Shown: positions 1 through 11,011, counted from the first letter of the stretch. The stretch: DNA of 64,000 bases from Onthophagus taurus (GCF_036711975.1 NC_091968.1:18290001-18354000); one strand, 5' to 3'. The notes: generated from the letters alone by a model not told the origin. Program-made: numbers and translations.

Positions 1-1600
1 TGTTATAAAAGGATAGTTTTCTTTTAATTCAGCGCTTTGGCTGCTATACCCGATATTAATTTCACTACAATTAGTTAACAAGTACAGCCGGTACTTCTAC
101 TCTATTTTGCAATAAAGTTATTAAAACCACAAAAGAATTCACTTCGAAAACGCAAAAGGTGGAATATTAGAAGCTTTTTAGCGAAAAGACGTTTCGAAGG
201 TGCATACAGATCCTTAATGGCTGATCTTCGCTTGCAAAGTGGATACGAAAACTTCGTTCGTATGTCTCATACCGAGTTTGACGAAAATTTTTGTAATTTT
301 CATGTACAGGGTGGGCAAATTTGGGTGTTATTATAGGGTATCTCAGAAAGTATAAGAGATACGAAAAAAGTAGGTGCCATGTCCCGGTCTCTTTTTTCGA
401 GACTAATTCAATCCCGCAAACATCAAACCTCTATCTTCTTTTGTTTTTAAGTTATAGCCAAAAAGTCAAATTTTCGTGATTTCAAAAAATGCTCATATTT
501 CGTTTATTTTTCAAATTAGAGGAATGGTGTTGATACGTTCTTAAGACATTTTTTAAGTGGAATATACTGCCGTTGAAAAGTTTTAAATATACTTGATGAT
601 TTTTGAGATACAACACAAAGTTGTCTTTTTTTAAATACAAACTATACTTGATTATGATGTTAAAGAAGAGAGCATATTTTTAGCTTTCCAATGATTTATC
701 GCATGTATGGTGTATTTATGTTCAAAATTTTGATTATAGTAGGCGGGTCCGGACAATAAATACTACCTAGTGGCTATAATATATGGTTTTGCACGAATAT
801 GACAGAATAAAGTTGGTTTTGTACCATTATTCAGGATAAGTTGGTTTTGTACCAATGAATAAAAACTTTGAATAGTTAATTAAAATTTTTCAGCATCTTA
901 TCCCCGACTTTGTTCACCAATAAAAAATGATTAGCAAGTAATGTTTGTTTATTAAAAATACAAGAAATGTATTAATTAATGAATAATTAAATATGGACAA
1001 TTTCAGGAACTAAACAGTCATAAACTGTCATCTTCTTCTACTCAACTTACTGGTTGTAAGATTAGAACAGTTCGGTATCAATGAATGAAATATTCGGTAG
1101 TATTTTCCCAGTTTTCCCCAAATATAAGATGTAGAAGTTTTTTGATATCAGCAATCTTTTCTTTTGAAATTGGGTGAGATAGAGGAAAGTTAGGGATCAT
1201 AAACTGGGAACGAACTTTCCATTGAAACACCGTTTGAATGGGGATATGAAGACTTATGTATCATCTTCAAAGCGGACTCCAATATATTCTATATTTAATT
1301 TTATCGTTTTATTTAAAGATAATGCAGAACTTCTTAAACGGGATACTCATTTCGCAAAATTCATGAATGAAATGACAAGTAAACTCATGTTGCTATAGTA
1401 TCTAAGTAGTATTTAGCGGTTTCCTCGCTTACTATAATTAAAAATTTGATTTTTAATCTTTAATATTTTAAAAATTGAAAAATAACGCTTATTTTCTGCA
1501 GAAACATCATGCGTGCGATCATTGGAAAGCTAAAAATATGCTCTTTTCAGTAATATCTAGAGCTCGTATTCTTCGGTACCTAAGTCCAGTCAACCAGTTC
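1..1600. other. AT-rich stretch without a recognisable gene
   Basis: I see no open frame with recognisable protein motifs on either strand. A 17-bp word (aagttggttttgtacca) occurs twice in direct orientation near 812-855. An inverted-repeat pair described separately spans 668-1546. This is probably decayed TE or intergenic DNA. Confidence 0.5.
668..1546. repeat. Inverted-repeat pair framing about 880 bp
   Basis: The word agagcatatttttagctttc at 668-690 recurs as its reverse complement at 1524-1546. Similarity continues inward for about 20 more bases (ccaatgat..cgca.g.atg), giving about 40-bp imperfect arms. No coding capacity lies between them and no target duplication is obvious. It could be a non-autonomous DNA transposon or two facing copies of a short repeat. 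Confidence 0.45.
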
Positions 1601-1656
1601 ACGAATGTTGCGTTATTGACGAGAAATGAAAATCAACACTATCACTAAGAAACAAG

Positions 1657-1983
1657 TTGCTAATATACAAGCAAGTATTAAAACCAAAATGGACATACGG
1701 AATCCAACTGTGGGGTTGTACCTGCAAGACAAATACAAGTCTGATTCAAAGATTCCAGAACAAAGTACTAAGGTGCATTGTGAATACACCCTGGTATATA
1801 AGAAACACCGACCTTCGTCGCGACTTGAAAGTAGTATCGGTGTCATCAGAAATTGCATCATTCGCATCTAAACATGAGAAGAGAATGCACGATCATCCCA
1901 ACATCGAGGCCATCCAGCTTCTCGACAACGAGAATGTCCTGCGTCGCCTTCAGAGGACGAAGCCGTTCGATTTAGTGACCTAG
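1657..1983 (+). pseudogene. C-terminal fragment of a Jockey-type LINE reverse transcriptase
   Basis: The translation has the typical end of insect Jockey-clade ORF2: a YKQVLKPKWTYGIQLWG block, then QRFQNKVLRCIVNTPWYI, then DLKVVSVSSEI and a short hydrophilic tail. In intact elements this region follows the fingers-palm RT domain. The catalytic YxDD part is absent, so this is a 5'-truncated copy. The matching frame from 1626 is only a shadow. Sequence after the stop at 1983 may be the element's 3' UTR, but no poly-A tail is clear. Confidence 0.8.
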
Positions 1984-2865
1984 TGCCTTAGTCGATTCAA
2001 ACGCGAGCAATAGTGCCGAATTATTTTTTAGTTTCGCGTATCGCAGTGTGTCGTTTTTGTGTTTTGGTCTTAAAACGGTAAAAATATGACAATATTTATC
2101 TATATTATGGGTAAATCAGACTGGACCACTGGGAAAAGCTGCAAAACATTATCTAGTTTAATTTAGTGTTAAAAATAAGTAACTAATTAGTATGTATTTA
2201 CTAGGTGTTATACAATTGTGCTATGTATAATATAGATAAAAAAAATGTTAAATTTTAACGTAAAGAAAACTATACGATATTATTGAAATTTCTAGGACAA
2301 AATTATTAAAGAAAAAAATGTCAAATTTATATATCAAATATAATGCGAAATTTTCAAAAAATTGTATCAACTGCATTTTTTCGAGACGGTTGCTCGTGTC
2401 ACACGTGGTCTGCACTGCTTTTACAAAAATTATTTATAGTGCTCTAGTCACTCTAGTGTTATCACTAATTATATTCCCCGTTGGTACTCATTTCAATTAT
2501 CTTATCTGCAGAATAGTAAATACGAGACATGGATGCACAGGGGGGTTTAGAGACTTTAGCCTCTGAGTTGGGCTACAATGGTGAGTTTCAACTCGCCAGT
2601 CACAAAAAGCGCAGTAAACCAAAAAGAAAAGAATGAGAGAAAATAAGCCGGCGTAGGCCTGTTGATGCATGAGAAATTAGAGTCTTACATCCGAGAGGTA
2701 CAATATCTAAACAGTTTTATCATATATATCAGACAAAGAATGATTAACTTTGGTTCACAAGAGGTAAAGACATTATCTAAAAGAGAGATAGTCGTAAGAC
2801 AGACCCACCTACAACACAACCAGGCAGGAAAACGGTTAAAAACGGGATGAATGGAACGAATTTTC
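1984..2865. other. Non-coding interval between LINE tail and copia remnant
   Basis: No protein motif is recognisable. The first part may be the 3' UTR of the preceding LINE fragment. A purine-rich segment at 2600-2860 abuts the copia remnant at a sharp junction near 2866. Confidence 0.4.
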
Positions 2866-3497
2866 TCATCATACAGTGCTTCTTTAGCTGCTTCAGTAAG
2901 GTTCATGTATTCGGCTTCTGTGCTTGATAAAGCAACGGTCCTTTTTTTTTTAGTTTCCCATGACGTTGCTGCGTTTGCCATTTTAAACAGATAACCAGTA
3001 TAGTAGCGCTGATCATCTATAGATGATCCCCGATCTACACCTGTATAACATTCCATTTCTTTCCCTGAAGTTCTATAAGTTAGTTCCAAATTTATTGTTC
3101 CTTTTAAATACTTTAACACTCTTTTTGCGGCAATCCAATGACTCTCGTTGTAATTTGTGTTAAATTGACTTAAAAAGTTAACGCTAAATGTAATATCTGG
3201 TCTTGTACCAATTGATGCATACATTAAACTTCCGATCAGACTTTGATATCTCATTACTTCAGGTTTTTGTAATTTCGAATTTGGGTCCATTGGTGTACTG
3301 ACTGGTTTTGAGTTTTCCATACCAAATCGCTGTAGAATATCTTTTATATACTTCTTTTGTGAAATTTTGATCGTTGTCTCCCCCTACACTTTGTATCACG
3401 CATAATTTTAATAATTCGGGATCTGAAAAAACGAACTGGGAGACAAACAATTCAGTGTATTACGTACAAATATTTATTATCTTTTAATTGCCGACAT
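2866..3497 (-). mobile_element. Ty1/copia retrotransposon remnant A (RT end and RNase H)
   Basis: Read on the minus strand, this encodes the end of the copia polyprotein: MENSKPVSTPMDPNSKL, then a YQSLIGSLMYASIGTRPDI block and a FLSQFNTNYNESHW block, followed by the start of RNase H (SSTEAEYMNLTEAAKEAL). The frame shifts just before the MENSKP block. Upstream (to 3497) is non-coding sequence shared with remnants B and C, including a ggatctgaaaaa segment that may be LTR or leader. The lower-coordinate end is cut off at about 2866 in mid-domain. It is a rearranged, non-functional derivative. Confidence 0.8.
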
Positions 3498-3539
3498 TTT
3501 AAGCGAAAGCAAGCTTAGCGACTGATAAGTACAAGGAAA

Positions 3540-4110
3540 TACACGTCTACTCAGACCGAATGTAGGTACATTGCGGAATACTCTAGTACAACTGTGCCGC
3601 GATCCAAATGAAGAGACCTTTAATAGAGTTCCCTTGGATTGATATTGCTCCAATATCGTATGTTTTGTTTGTTAACACAACCTGAGATGTGGAAATGTGC
3701 TTTATCACAGAACCACACAACTGCGTCAGGAGGCAAATTTTGAAGGAGTGTTTCGCATGCCGTTTGTTGTGAAACCAAATTACGTGCGGAAAATTATTAT
3801 GCTACTACCTGTTTGTATGGATGAAAGTGTAGGTCATTATGAAAAAATCGGCGAGTTAAACGATCTGACAACCCAAGACAGCTGTATGTTTTGAAGCAGA
3901 GCGTTAAGGAGATCACAAAACTTAACTTCGGACTGCTTCGATGTTTGCAGGTATTCTAACGATCCATGCTGCTATTAATCTCTTACGGGACTCATTTCCA
4001 ATTGCCCTAAAAGCCACGATAAGATGGATCCCCGGGCAGGAACACCACTTCGAGGGGGAGTATTGTATCGTAGACGGAACGCACGCAGCTCGCTTACCCA
4101 AAGCATAAAT
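3540..4110 (-). pseudogene. mariner-superfamily transposase remnant
   Basis: Minus-strand conceptual translation across frames gives VRIPANIEAVRS, then NDLHFHPYK, then TACETLLQNL, then VVWFCDKAHFHISGCVNKQN and IRYWSNINPREL. The order matches the helix-turn-helix linker and first catalytic aspartate block of insect mariner-like transposases (normally '..DEAHFHLSG.VNKQN.R.W..ENPR'). Several frameshifts and stops are needed to read it and the last two catalytic residues are not found. No terminal repeats were seen. Confidence 0.65.
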
Positions 4111-4119
4111 AGGCAATAT

Positions 4120-4205
4120 AACATATAATAGCCTAAAACAGATAAAAATATTCCTAATTCTTCAACAAATTATAAATTATACTTATTTCATATTTATCCA
4201 TGACT
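4120..4205. repeat. Second copy of the hAT-2 3' flank sequence
   Basis: The segment containing aaaaatattcctaat, ttatacttatttcat and tttatccatgac resembles 10,440-10,515 in the same orientation (ataaaaaatattcctaat..acttatttcatgtttatctatcac). It therefore looks like the end of another hAT-2-type element, directly abutting hAT-1. Confidence 0.45.
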
Positions 4206-4285
4206 AGTGATGTAAAATTACCGGTAATTTAAAAATCGGTAATATTACCGGTAATGTTACGTAATATTACGGTAACATTGGTAAT
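4206..4285. repeat. Subterminal repeats of hAT-1
   Basis: Four or five units of the form (ta)accggtaat or cggtaat/gtaatattac lie within 80 bp of the terminus, in both orientations. hAT transposases typically bind short subterminal motifs, so these are candidate binding sites. Confidence 0.6.
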
Positions 4286-4384
4286 TTGTAAAAAACAGCT
4301 TTTTAAGTAATGCAAGTTTTTTTTATTTGAAAACTGTAAAAACATTACGAAAAACAACAAGAACGTTTTTTAAACTAGTCAAAG

Positions 4385-6310
4385 TCACAATGGACTATGT
4401 AATAGAGTGGATAATGGTAAATCATCCTCATCATCATCCGGATCATCCCCAACCTCGTCATCTGAATCTTCTTTCTCTTTCGTTAATTGAGTAAAGTCTA
4501 TAACTTCGAAACCGATATCTTCTTTTTCTATTTCTTCTTCAGTAGCTTCTACTATTTTTAAATGATCGTCTTCATTTAGTAAATTATAATTATGGGCAAT
4601 ATAAGTTAGTTTTCCGGCCCTCTCCACGGTAAGTCTGTTTCTTCTTTGCCGATGAATAAATCCGTAAGTACTAAAGGTTCTTTCGGTTGCGGCTGTTGAC
4701 GATGGTAAATTTAAAATGTCTACAGCCAACCTACTTATTTTAGAACTGGAGCAAATTCCTGCCCACCAAACAGGTCCAGACATACATTTTTCGCTGGAAA
4801 TAACGAATTCCTTAGCAAAATTATTACCTCTAATTTTGTACAGTGCGAGTGCTTCCATAATAAGATCTACTTGTGAAGAATACTTTGGATGACGCCTTAG
4901 AAGCAGTTTCATAGATGAACTCCATTGCAATTAAATTTTCATCTTCAGTTAAATTGTCGCCGCGTTGATTTGGTTCTAATAGGTAAGCAGCAAGATGAAC
5001 GGGTTTTAAACATTTATTTTGTCGTTTTTCAAGAATTGAACACATTTTCTTTTATTCCAACATAGTAATAGATAAATTTGATACTTTGTCACATAATATA
5101 GATCTTATTTCAAAAAAGCAGATAAACACTTTTGAGATTGTTGGCCCGTTAGCTTCAAAAATCGTTATCCACTTAGTGATTGGCTGGAACAAGTTATAAG
5201 TTGCTTCTATTTGTAACCAAAATTGGTTTTGAAGAAGAAGTCTTACTGTATTTGATGAAAGAACATCAGAAATATCTGGCCTATCATCAACTGCTAAACT
5301 TTTTAATGAATGTTTAGTGTCCAAAAAGCTTTTTAGACAACAAACAAAGGAACCCCATCTTGTTTTCACCGGCAATTTTAAAAAGATGTATCGCCCCGTT
5401 TTGTCCAACTGGATTTTTTCAAACGTTGCATGTAAAATCTGCGAATTTTTCAGCTCAGATACAATTGAAATTATGTTCTTTTTAAAATTGGAAAAATGGT
5501 CTAATTTCCAGAAGTCTTCCACCAGAAGGTTTAGACCGTGGCAAATATAACCATAATTAGTAATGTAATCGTACTTGCTGCTAACTATTTCACGAGCCTT
5601 TTTTATGTTAGCTCCGTTGTCAGTGACAATAGCTAGAAAATTTGAAGCTCCTAATTCTTTCAACACTTTCAATTTCTGAGGCCGAAAATGTTGCTAAATG
5701 TCTGTTATTTTCGGTGTGTATTGATTTGTAAAATACCGGAAGAGGTGTATTAATAACAAAATTAGATATAGAGTCATTTCTCCAATTTGACCATCCATCC
5801 ATTTGTAGGCTTAAGATAGGTGCTTCACTAATTTTTGAAGAAACTGCAGCTTTTACTCTAGTGTACTCGGATTCGAAGAGTGGATTTGACAACTGGTAAC
5901 GAGAGGGTGGTTTATATGCGCATCTCATTGCTTTGAATACATCTAACCATACTTTTTTCGTTGTCATATCTAAGGGGGCTCCTGAGACATAAATAGCCCT
6001 TGCGAGTATTTGATCAATCTTATTGTTTTCTTGAGAGGACATGTTAGCAAAATACGAAGAAATTGTACCCTTTGATGCTTTAGTAGTACTTGAAAATGAA
6101 GAACTAGCTGATGAAGGCACAGGCCTGACTAGTGAAGCAATTTCTGAGTCTAAAGATTCTCCCTGCCCCTGCTGAGAGGTAGTATCAGTATCATCAGCAT
6201 CACTATCTTCTAATACCTCGGTTGAACTTGGCGTGGTGTTATTGTTACTACTGGAAACATTTATTATAGGCAATTTCCCTTTTTTAAGAATTTGTACTAC
6301 ATTTTCAGGT
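4385..6310 (-). pseudogene. hAT-1 transposase, broken
   Basis: In reading order: a Ser/Asp-rich linker, then DQILARAIYVSGAPLD (start of the RNase H-like region), then LQMDGWSNWRN (first catalytic Asp block), FLAIVTDNGANIKKA (second Asp block), CHGLNLL, and the C-terminal dimerisation block NLPSSTAATERTF with RRNRLTVERAGKLTYIAHN, ending in an acidic tail. It is broken by frameshifts near 5660 and 4900 and by an in-frame TAA at 5049-5051. The N-terminal BED zinc finger is missing. The protein is closely similar in layout to the hAT-2 transposase. Confidence 0.85.
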
Positions 6311-6321
6311 ATTTTGACCAG

Positions 6322-6431
6322 TGATGGGCGCGGGGTAAATACCCGGCGGGTAGGTATTTATAAAATGGGTATTTATCCGGGTATTTACCCCGGCTCAGGG
6401 TAAATACCCAAACAGCGGGTATTTACACTTG
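6322..6431. repeat. Subterminal repeats of hAT-2
   Basis: Six copies of a gggtatttaccc-like word, in both orientations, follow the terminus: gggtaaataccc, gggtaggtattta, gggtatttatcc, gggtatttacccc, gggtaaataccc, gggtatttac. The word differs from the accggtaat word of hAT-1 although the transposases are related. Confidence 0.7.
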
Positions 6432-6845
6432 CGCGCACGGCGTCAACTGGGCGCGTCTCGCAAGCACCTGTATTCTTGTTTAAACTTGTTTGTGTAATTT
6501 TTGACTGTGGTTTAGTTGCGCGTAGTTCCTTATAGAGTAGAACACGAAATAAAACCGTAATTTAAATAAAAATTTATAAAAATATACTTCATTTAAATTA
6601 AAAAAAAAATAAAAATATCTTTTTGTGTAGTAAAAAAACGTGTTGTAAAAATAACAAAAATTAAGGGCAAGGCTTGGACATTTTTTAATACTCATGAACA
6701 GGGAGGTGTAATATGCAAATTTTGCAATCAACAGTATAAACACGGCAATGTTAATAAAATGACAACTTACATTGTTAAAAACTGTTTTAAAGTTTTAGAT
6801 TGGTGAAGAATATAGATCAATAACGGTAGTAACTTGGCAAGAAAA

Positions 6846-8685
6846 TACCGTATTTTCTCGAGTCTTATCCCCACTCGAATCTAATCCGCACCCCGATTTT
6901 AAAAATGCATAATGGTAAAAAAATTTAGTTTGCGAATGTAATCCGCATCTTTCTCTGAGCAATTCGACAACACCAAAACGATGCGATGCTTGTTGTTAAC
7001 CATAAATATATAATTTTTCCGTTGACTGACGCTGATCCACCTAAAGAAACCTTGTTTACGACGAGTTTTTATTGGACTAAACTTGAAATTTACCAAGCCA
7101 GAAAAAATTGGAAAATAAATGTAATTTTAAAAATAAATAGTAATGCCTAGCACGAATTCAGTTCATATACCGCCCTCGTAGTAGCTCGAACTTGGTGTGT
7201 GTTTAATTATACATATACCAGCGTAATTATGGAAGAAAAGTAGCAAAAATCGAAGAGGTTCTTCTATACAGCGAAGTTTAAAGAGATGTTATTAAGTTAT
7301 CGTTAAAAGAAAGAAATCGAAAAGCTGGTACAATTTTTGCCGTTAATGAGAGTAACGTTGTGGCTGTTGGGGAAAGACAAGGCAGCTATTGTAGACTGAG
7401 GCATCGTGCAAAAAATTTACCAGGTCAAAGAAGAGACGATTTCATGAAATTGACTAGGCAGTTTTCTGGTTCTCTCAAGAAAAACGGAAGAAGAGACTAA
7501 AAAATTTTTAATACTAGCAAAGGTTGGACAAACTACAATTTCCCAAAAGCTCCTAACGATTTTCAAAAAAAATTCAATTTGTCTCAAACTGTAAATGCCG
7601 ACGAAATGGCAGTATATCTGGATATGCCTCCCAATTTCCTTAGAAACGAGTGGTTGCGAAAAATTGTGCATAACATTAGTATGCTAGTAGTAACAAGTGA
7701 CAGGGAAAAATTGCTGTCATTATTAATATTGAGAAAAAAACCATTCTGAAATCCGAAAGACTTCCCCACGGTGTGTTAACTCAATACGTATAAAAAAAGA
7801 CAGATATTTAATGGGTACCACGGACGGCTAGATGGCACTGTAAGCACAAATTGCTTAAAGTCCCTAGATTTACAATGTACCGCGGTTTGCCGCCACTTTG
7901 ACCATTTTGAAAGTCAAGCGGGAACTTTAAAACTATGTTGTTCTATTGATGACATTACGCCAAAATTCCTTCATTTTTTCTCGTGGTACTCTGAAGAGTC
8001 GAAAGTGCATGCGTTTTGTTGCAGACAAAACGAAGTGAAAACAAAATTCATATTTTCACCATGATACCTTTACTGTTATCATTTTCATGTTGACTGGTGG
8101 AAGTTTGAAATCAATAATTAATAACCATTAACTGAATAAAAATACTTTTAAATTTCGCGCTTTATTAAAAGTAGTAGGTACCACAGACCACTAGAGGCGT
8201 TGAAATCAATTTGACCGAAAAAATAGTGGGGAGTAATGCTTCTATATATATATATTTATATTTATTTTTCTATGGACTTCCCGAATGACGTCTTATTGTT
8301 AGTTAGGGCACAACAAAAAGGATGAATAATGGAAAAGCTGATAATGGAATGATTAAGACAAGTATGGAGTCGTAGACCAGGAACACACATGGAAAACGAT
8401 CCCTGAAAACAATATTATAACATCATTTAAGAAGTTTTGTATAACCAATGCTTTGGACAGATCCGAAGATGACGTAATATGGGCAGAAAATGATACATAA
8501 AAATGTAAATATCGTTCTAAAACCCTTAACAGTGTTATTGTTATAATGCGATTTTATTTTACTATTTTCCAAATCGCAACTATACGACTGCGAATCTAAT
8601 CCGCACTCGATTGTAATCCGCATTTGATTTTAGAGCATATAAAATTTGTAAAAAGGGTGCGGATTAGATTCGAGAAAATACGGTA
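6846..8685 (+). mobile_element. pogo/Tigger-type element nested in hAT-2
   Basis: Inverted termini ccgtattttctcga(a/g)tct and the matching agattcgagaaaatacgg are flanked by TA on both sides (6846-6847 and 8684-8685), the target duplication of the Tc1/mariner/pogo group. The element is about 1.84 kb. Inside the termini the word cgaatctaatccgcac recurs several times at both ends (for example near 6875 and 8592). Its transposase is badly decayed. Confidence 0.75.
7245..7780 (+). pseudogene. pogo-type (CENP-B-like DDE) transposase remnant
   Basis: The start gives KRFFYTAKFKEMLLSY, matching the psq/CENP-B-like N-terminal helix region (KRR.YTA.FK). Further on, VNADEMAVYLDMPPNF matches the highly conserved NADET.V.FDMP block of pogo/Tigger DDE transposases, and the following residues resemble the TGHEK.hFTVVL..AD block only weakly. 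Several frames and stops are needed, so no protein can be made. Confidence 0.7.
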
Positions 8686-8804
8686 ATCCAGTGAGTGTTG
8701 TGCCTGGATCTAGTTCTTTTGAAAGACCTGGAAGTTCTATATCAACATTATCTTCATCATCATCAATTACACCGTTTTTCGATACTATGGATCCTGCGAC
8801 AAAT

Positions 8805-8867
8805 GTATGTTTTACTATAAAATTGCTATCAGTCAAAACTTACAATGATGATTTTCTTTTGATGTAG
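8805..8867 (+). other. Predicted 63-nt intron in the hAT-2 transposase gene
   Basis: The donor is aaat|gtatgt and the acceptor ttttgatgtag|gaaatg. Removing 8805-8867 joins two open frames in phase 0, giving a linker that aligns in position with the equivalent uninterrupted part of hAT-1. This is inference from reading frame and splice consensus only. Confidence 0.55.
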
Positions 8868-10700
8868 GAAATGCTTAATCAACGTCTGGCAAAAGCTGTT
8901 TTTATCAGTGGCGCGCCATTCTCGTTAGTAGAACATCCATTATGGATCGAGTTTTTTAAAGCTATTCGCCCCGCATTCGTGCCTCCTTCCCGAAATCGTT
9001 TAGCAAGAACATATTTAGAATCACAGTATGTCGAAATGAAAAATAATGTTAATTCTACAGTTAATAATTGTAAGCACCTACATTTACAATATGATGGTTG
9101 GTCTAATCTGCGCAACGAATCCATTATAAATTTTTTAATATCTATCCCCGCTCCACTTTTTGTTGATTTTGTTTTTTCGGGGGAAAAGCGGCATACAGCA
9201 ACATATTTGTACAAACAAATAAAAATAGTAATGAAAAAGTATGATACCGAAAAATTTCTGGTAGTCATTGGTGATAACGCGGCGAATATGAGAGCAAGTT
9301 TCAGACTACTGCAAGAAAAGTATCCTCATATTGTACCGCTAGGATGTTTGGCACGTTTGTTACATTTATTATGTGGTGATATTGTTAACAGTTCATCAAT
9401 TAAAACAAAAATAGCAGATGTGATTCAAGTCACAAAAACTATTAAAAATAGTCATGTGCTTAAAGCAACTTTTGATCAAATAGGAAGAGAAAAAGGTGTT
9501 ACAGTCGCTCTTAAATTACCAGCACTAACGCGATGGGGTAGTTATTTGGATTGTTTGGAAAGTGTGATGACTAATAAAAGTGTTATCCAAACCTTAGCGG
9601 TAACCGAAGGAGTAATTCACATTAGAAATAAAGAAAAAAATTCTTGAAGATAACTTTTGGAATCATATCCAAAATATGATGTCGCTGTTAGAACCTATAA
9701 TAAACTTATTAATAAAAGTGCAATCTAATGAACCACAAATAGATATTGTCTATAGAGAATTAATAAAACTGGAGTCGACTTTAATGGACATCATTAATGT
9801 CATCAATTTGGAAGAATTCGAAAAGGATAATATTATTAAAAAATTGGTCGACAGAAAGAAGTTTGCACTAGGCGACATACATTTTGCCGCAGATTTGTTA
9901 AATCCATCAATTCAAGGGTGCGATTTAAATCCCACTCAGTTGTTGGACGCAATGACATTTATATATAATATAGGAAAGCATTCTCATATAAATGAAATAA
10001 AGTTAAGATCCGAGTTAGTAAATTTTCGTGATAAAGAAGATATATGGGCAAAAACCATTTTATGGGACGGACATGATTCTATGCCACCATTTTTATGGTG
10101 GAGAGGTTTGAGGAGAACTTGCGAATTGGCAGATATCGCCATTTGGATATTAAGTGCACCCATAACATCAGCGGCAACAGAAAGAACCTTTAGCGCGTTT
10201 AGTTGGCTGCACTGCAAAAAAAGAAATCAGCTGACTACGACAAATGCCGCTAAATTAACATATTTAACTTACAATGATAATACATATAAAAGTAACACAA
10301 ATCAAAATATAACAGATACCGACAAAAATGAAGAAAGCGATGATGAAATGGACGAAGACGAGCAATTGTCAACGATCCATGACCAATTTCTAGTTATATA
10401 GCATATAATGGTAAATATAATACTAAAAGTGATGGAGAAAGACGTTATGAATAAAAAATATTCCTAATGCATCAAGAAATCATAATCCATACTTATTTCA
10501 TGTTTATCTATCACTAATGCATCATTGCATTAGGAATATAATACGGTTTCGTCATTGCAGGAACCGTTATGCAATAATATACAATGTAAATTATATTTAA
10601 CCTGTACCTATATGTAATACTAGTTTGAATATCAGAAACCAGACGAATATTAGGAGAGTACCAGGCCAGGTTCAATGCTCGAGATCAACAACTGAGCAAA

Positions 10701-11011
10701 TGGATATGAGGTCAAATTATTTTCTTTGTACTTTATCGACGTTATTTATTTTTTTGTTCTTTCTACATGTTTCGAGGAATCTGGGCCCTCATCATCAGGA
10801 AGAAATCGTCTATTTTTATGAATAAATTTCCACCATGTTCCGTTTTTCTATTTGTTGTTATTGATGTTTATCGATTACCTATATAACTTTTAATTTTCTT
10901 GTTGTTGTGGCGTGTTCATTAATAGAGGATTGTGAAAAAAACAATCCTGAAAGAAAATAATTTGACCTCATATCCATTACTACACGATGTTAAGAAGGCA
11001 AAACAACAATT
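10701..11011 (-). mobile_element. Solo Penelope-like terminal unit with hammerhead motif
   Basis: Inverted repeats of 27 bp (tggatatgaggtcaaattattttcttt at 10,701 and its complement ending 10,976) bound about 277 bp. A further 34-35 nt of unrelated sequence follows on the right. The whole is flanked by a 13-bp duplication of the RT remnant, acaactgagcaaa (10,688-10,700) and acaactgaccaaa (11,012-11,024), with one difference. The minus strand contains a hammerhead ribozyme core. Long target duplication, one-sided tail and ribozyme match the PLE insertion at 49.6-54.8 kb, so I read this as a solo PLE terminus, not an ordinary MITE. Confidence 0.6.
10757..10806 (-). ncRNA. Hammerhead ribozyme motif (intact core), PLE terminus
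   Basis: On the minus strand the order is: stem I strand ending ..ttc, core ctgatga, one extra t, stem II gagg/cctc with a 9-nt loop, gaaa, the palindromic minimal stem III acatgt, then a cleavage triplet (gta) and the second stem I strand gaa... Two-base-pair stem III hammerheads are known from Penelope-like elements and are thought to work as dimers. The conserved CUGANGA and GAAA boxes are complete. Confidence 0.65.

Larger units (their letters stand above)
4206..6321 (-). mobile_element. hAT-1 element (5' part missing)
   Basis: The 3' terminus starts with tagtgatgtaaaattaccgg at 4206, close to the (C/T)AGTGATG terminus of the two other hAT elements here, and is followed by subterminal accggtaat repeats. 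The transposase reads on the minus strand. At 6321/6322 its open frame is cut in mid-codon by the terminus of hAT-2 (cagtgatgggcgcgg), so hAT-2 inserted into it or replaced its 5' end. I could not find the missing BED exon beyond hAT-2. Confidence 0.7.
6640..10401 (+). pseudogene. hAT-2 transposase (BED finger + catalytic exons), interrupted
   Basis: Exon 1 encodes a BED-type finger: KGKAWTFFNTHEQGGV, then CKFCNQQYKHGNVNKM and TTYIVKNC (CxxC plus later His/Cys, with Tyr where a His is usual), but runs into a TGA soon after. After the pogo insertion an open frame at 8694-8804 (Ser-rich linker) joins, across a probable intron at 8805-8867, to MLNQRLAKAVFISGAP, LQYDGWSNLRNESI, FLVVIGDNAANMRA and LTRWGSYLDCL. 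A one-base slip in the A-run near 9634-9640 breaks the frame before NFWNHIQNMMSLLEP. The last part holds SAPITSAATERTFSAF and an acidic tail. Apart from the insertion and the slip it is well preserved. Confidence 0.8.
6322..10515 (+). mobile_element. hAT-2 element, carrying a nested pogo element
   Basis: The left terminus is cagtgatgggcgcgg at 6322. The right end is placed near 10,515 at tttatctatcacta, roughly the inverse of the left end, but no 8-bp target duplication is visible, so this edge is uncertain. The BED exon lies at about 6640-6810, a pogo element interrupts at 6846-8685, and the catalytic exons follow to 10,401. Confidence 0.65.

Noticed and set aside
2318-2566. 82-aa plus-strand frame with a hydrophobic stretch
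   Set aside because: No family resemblance, no context and a base composition that gives hydrophobic codons by chance.
3922-4116. 64-aa minus-strand frame as an independent gene
   Set aside because: Its end reads into the mariner linker (RIPANIEAVRS), so it is part of that relic.
6480-6743. 87-aa minus-strand Phe/Tyr-rich frame
   Set aside because: It is the antisense of the AT-rich leader of hAT-2 and its BED exon.
10700-10977. Ordinary MITE of a DNA transposon
   Set aside because: The 13-bp duplication, one-sided tail and hammerhead core fit a Penelope-like terminus better.
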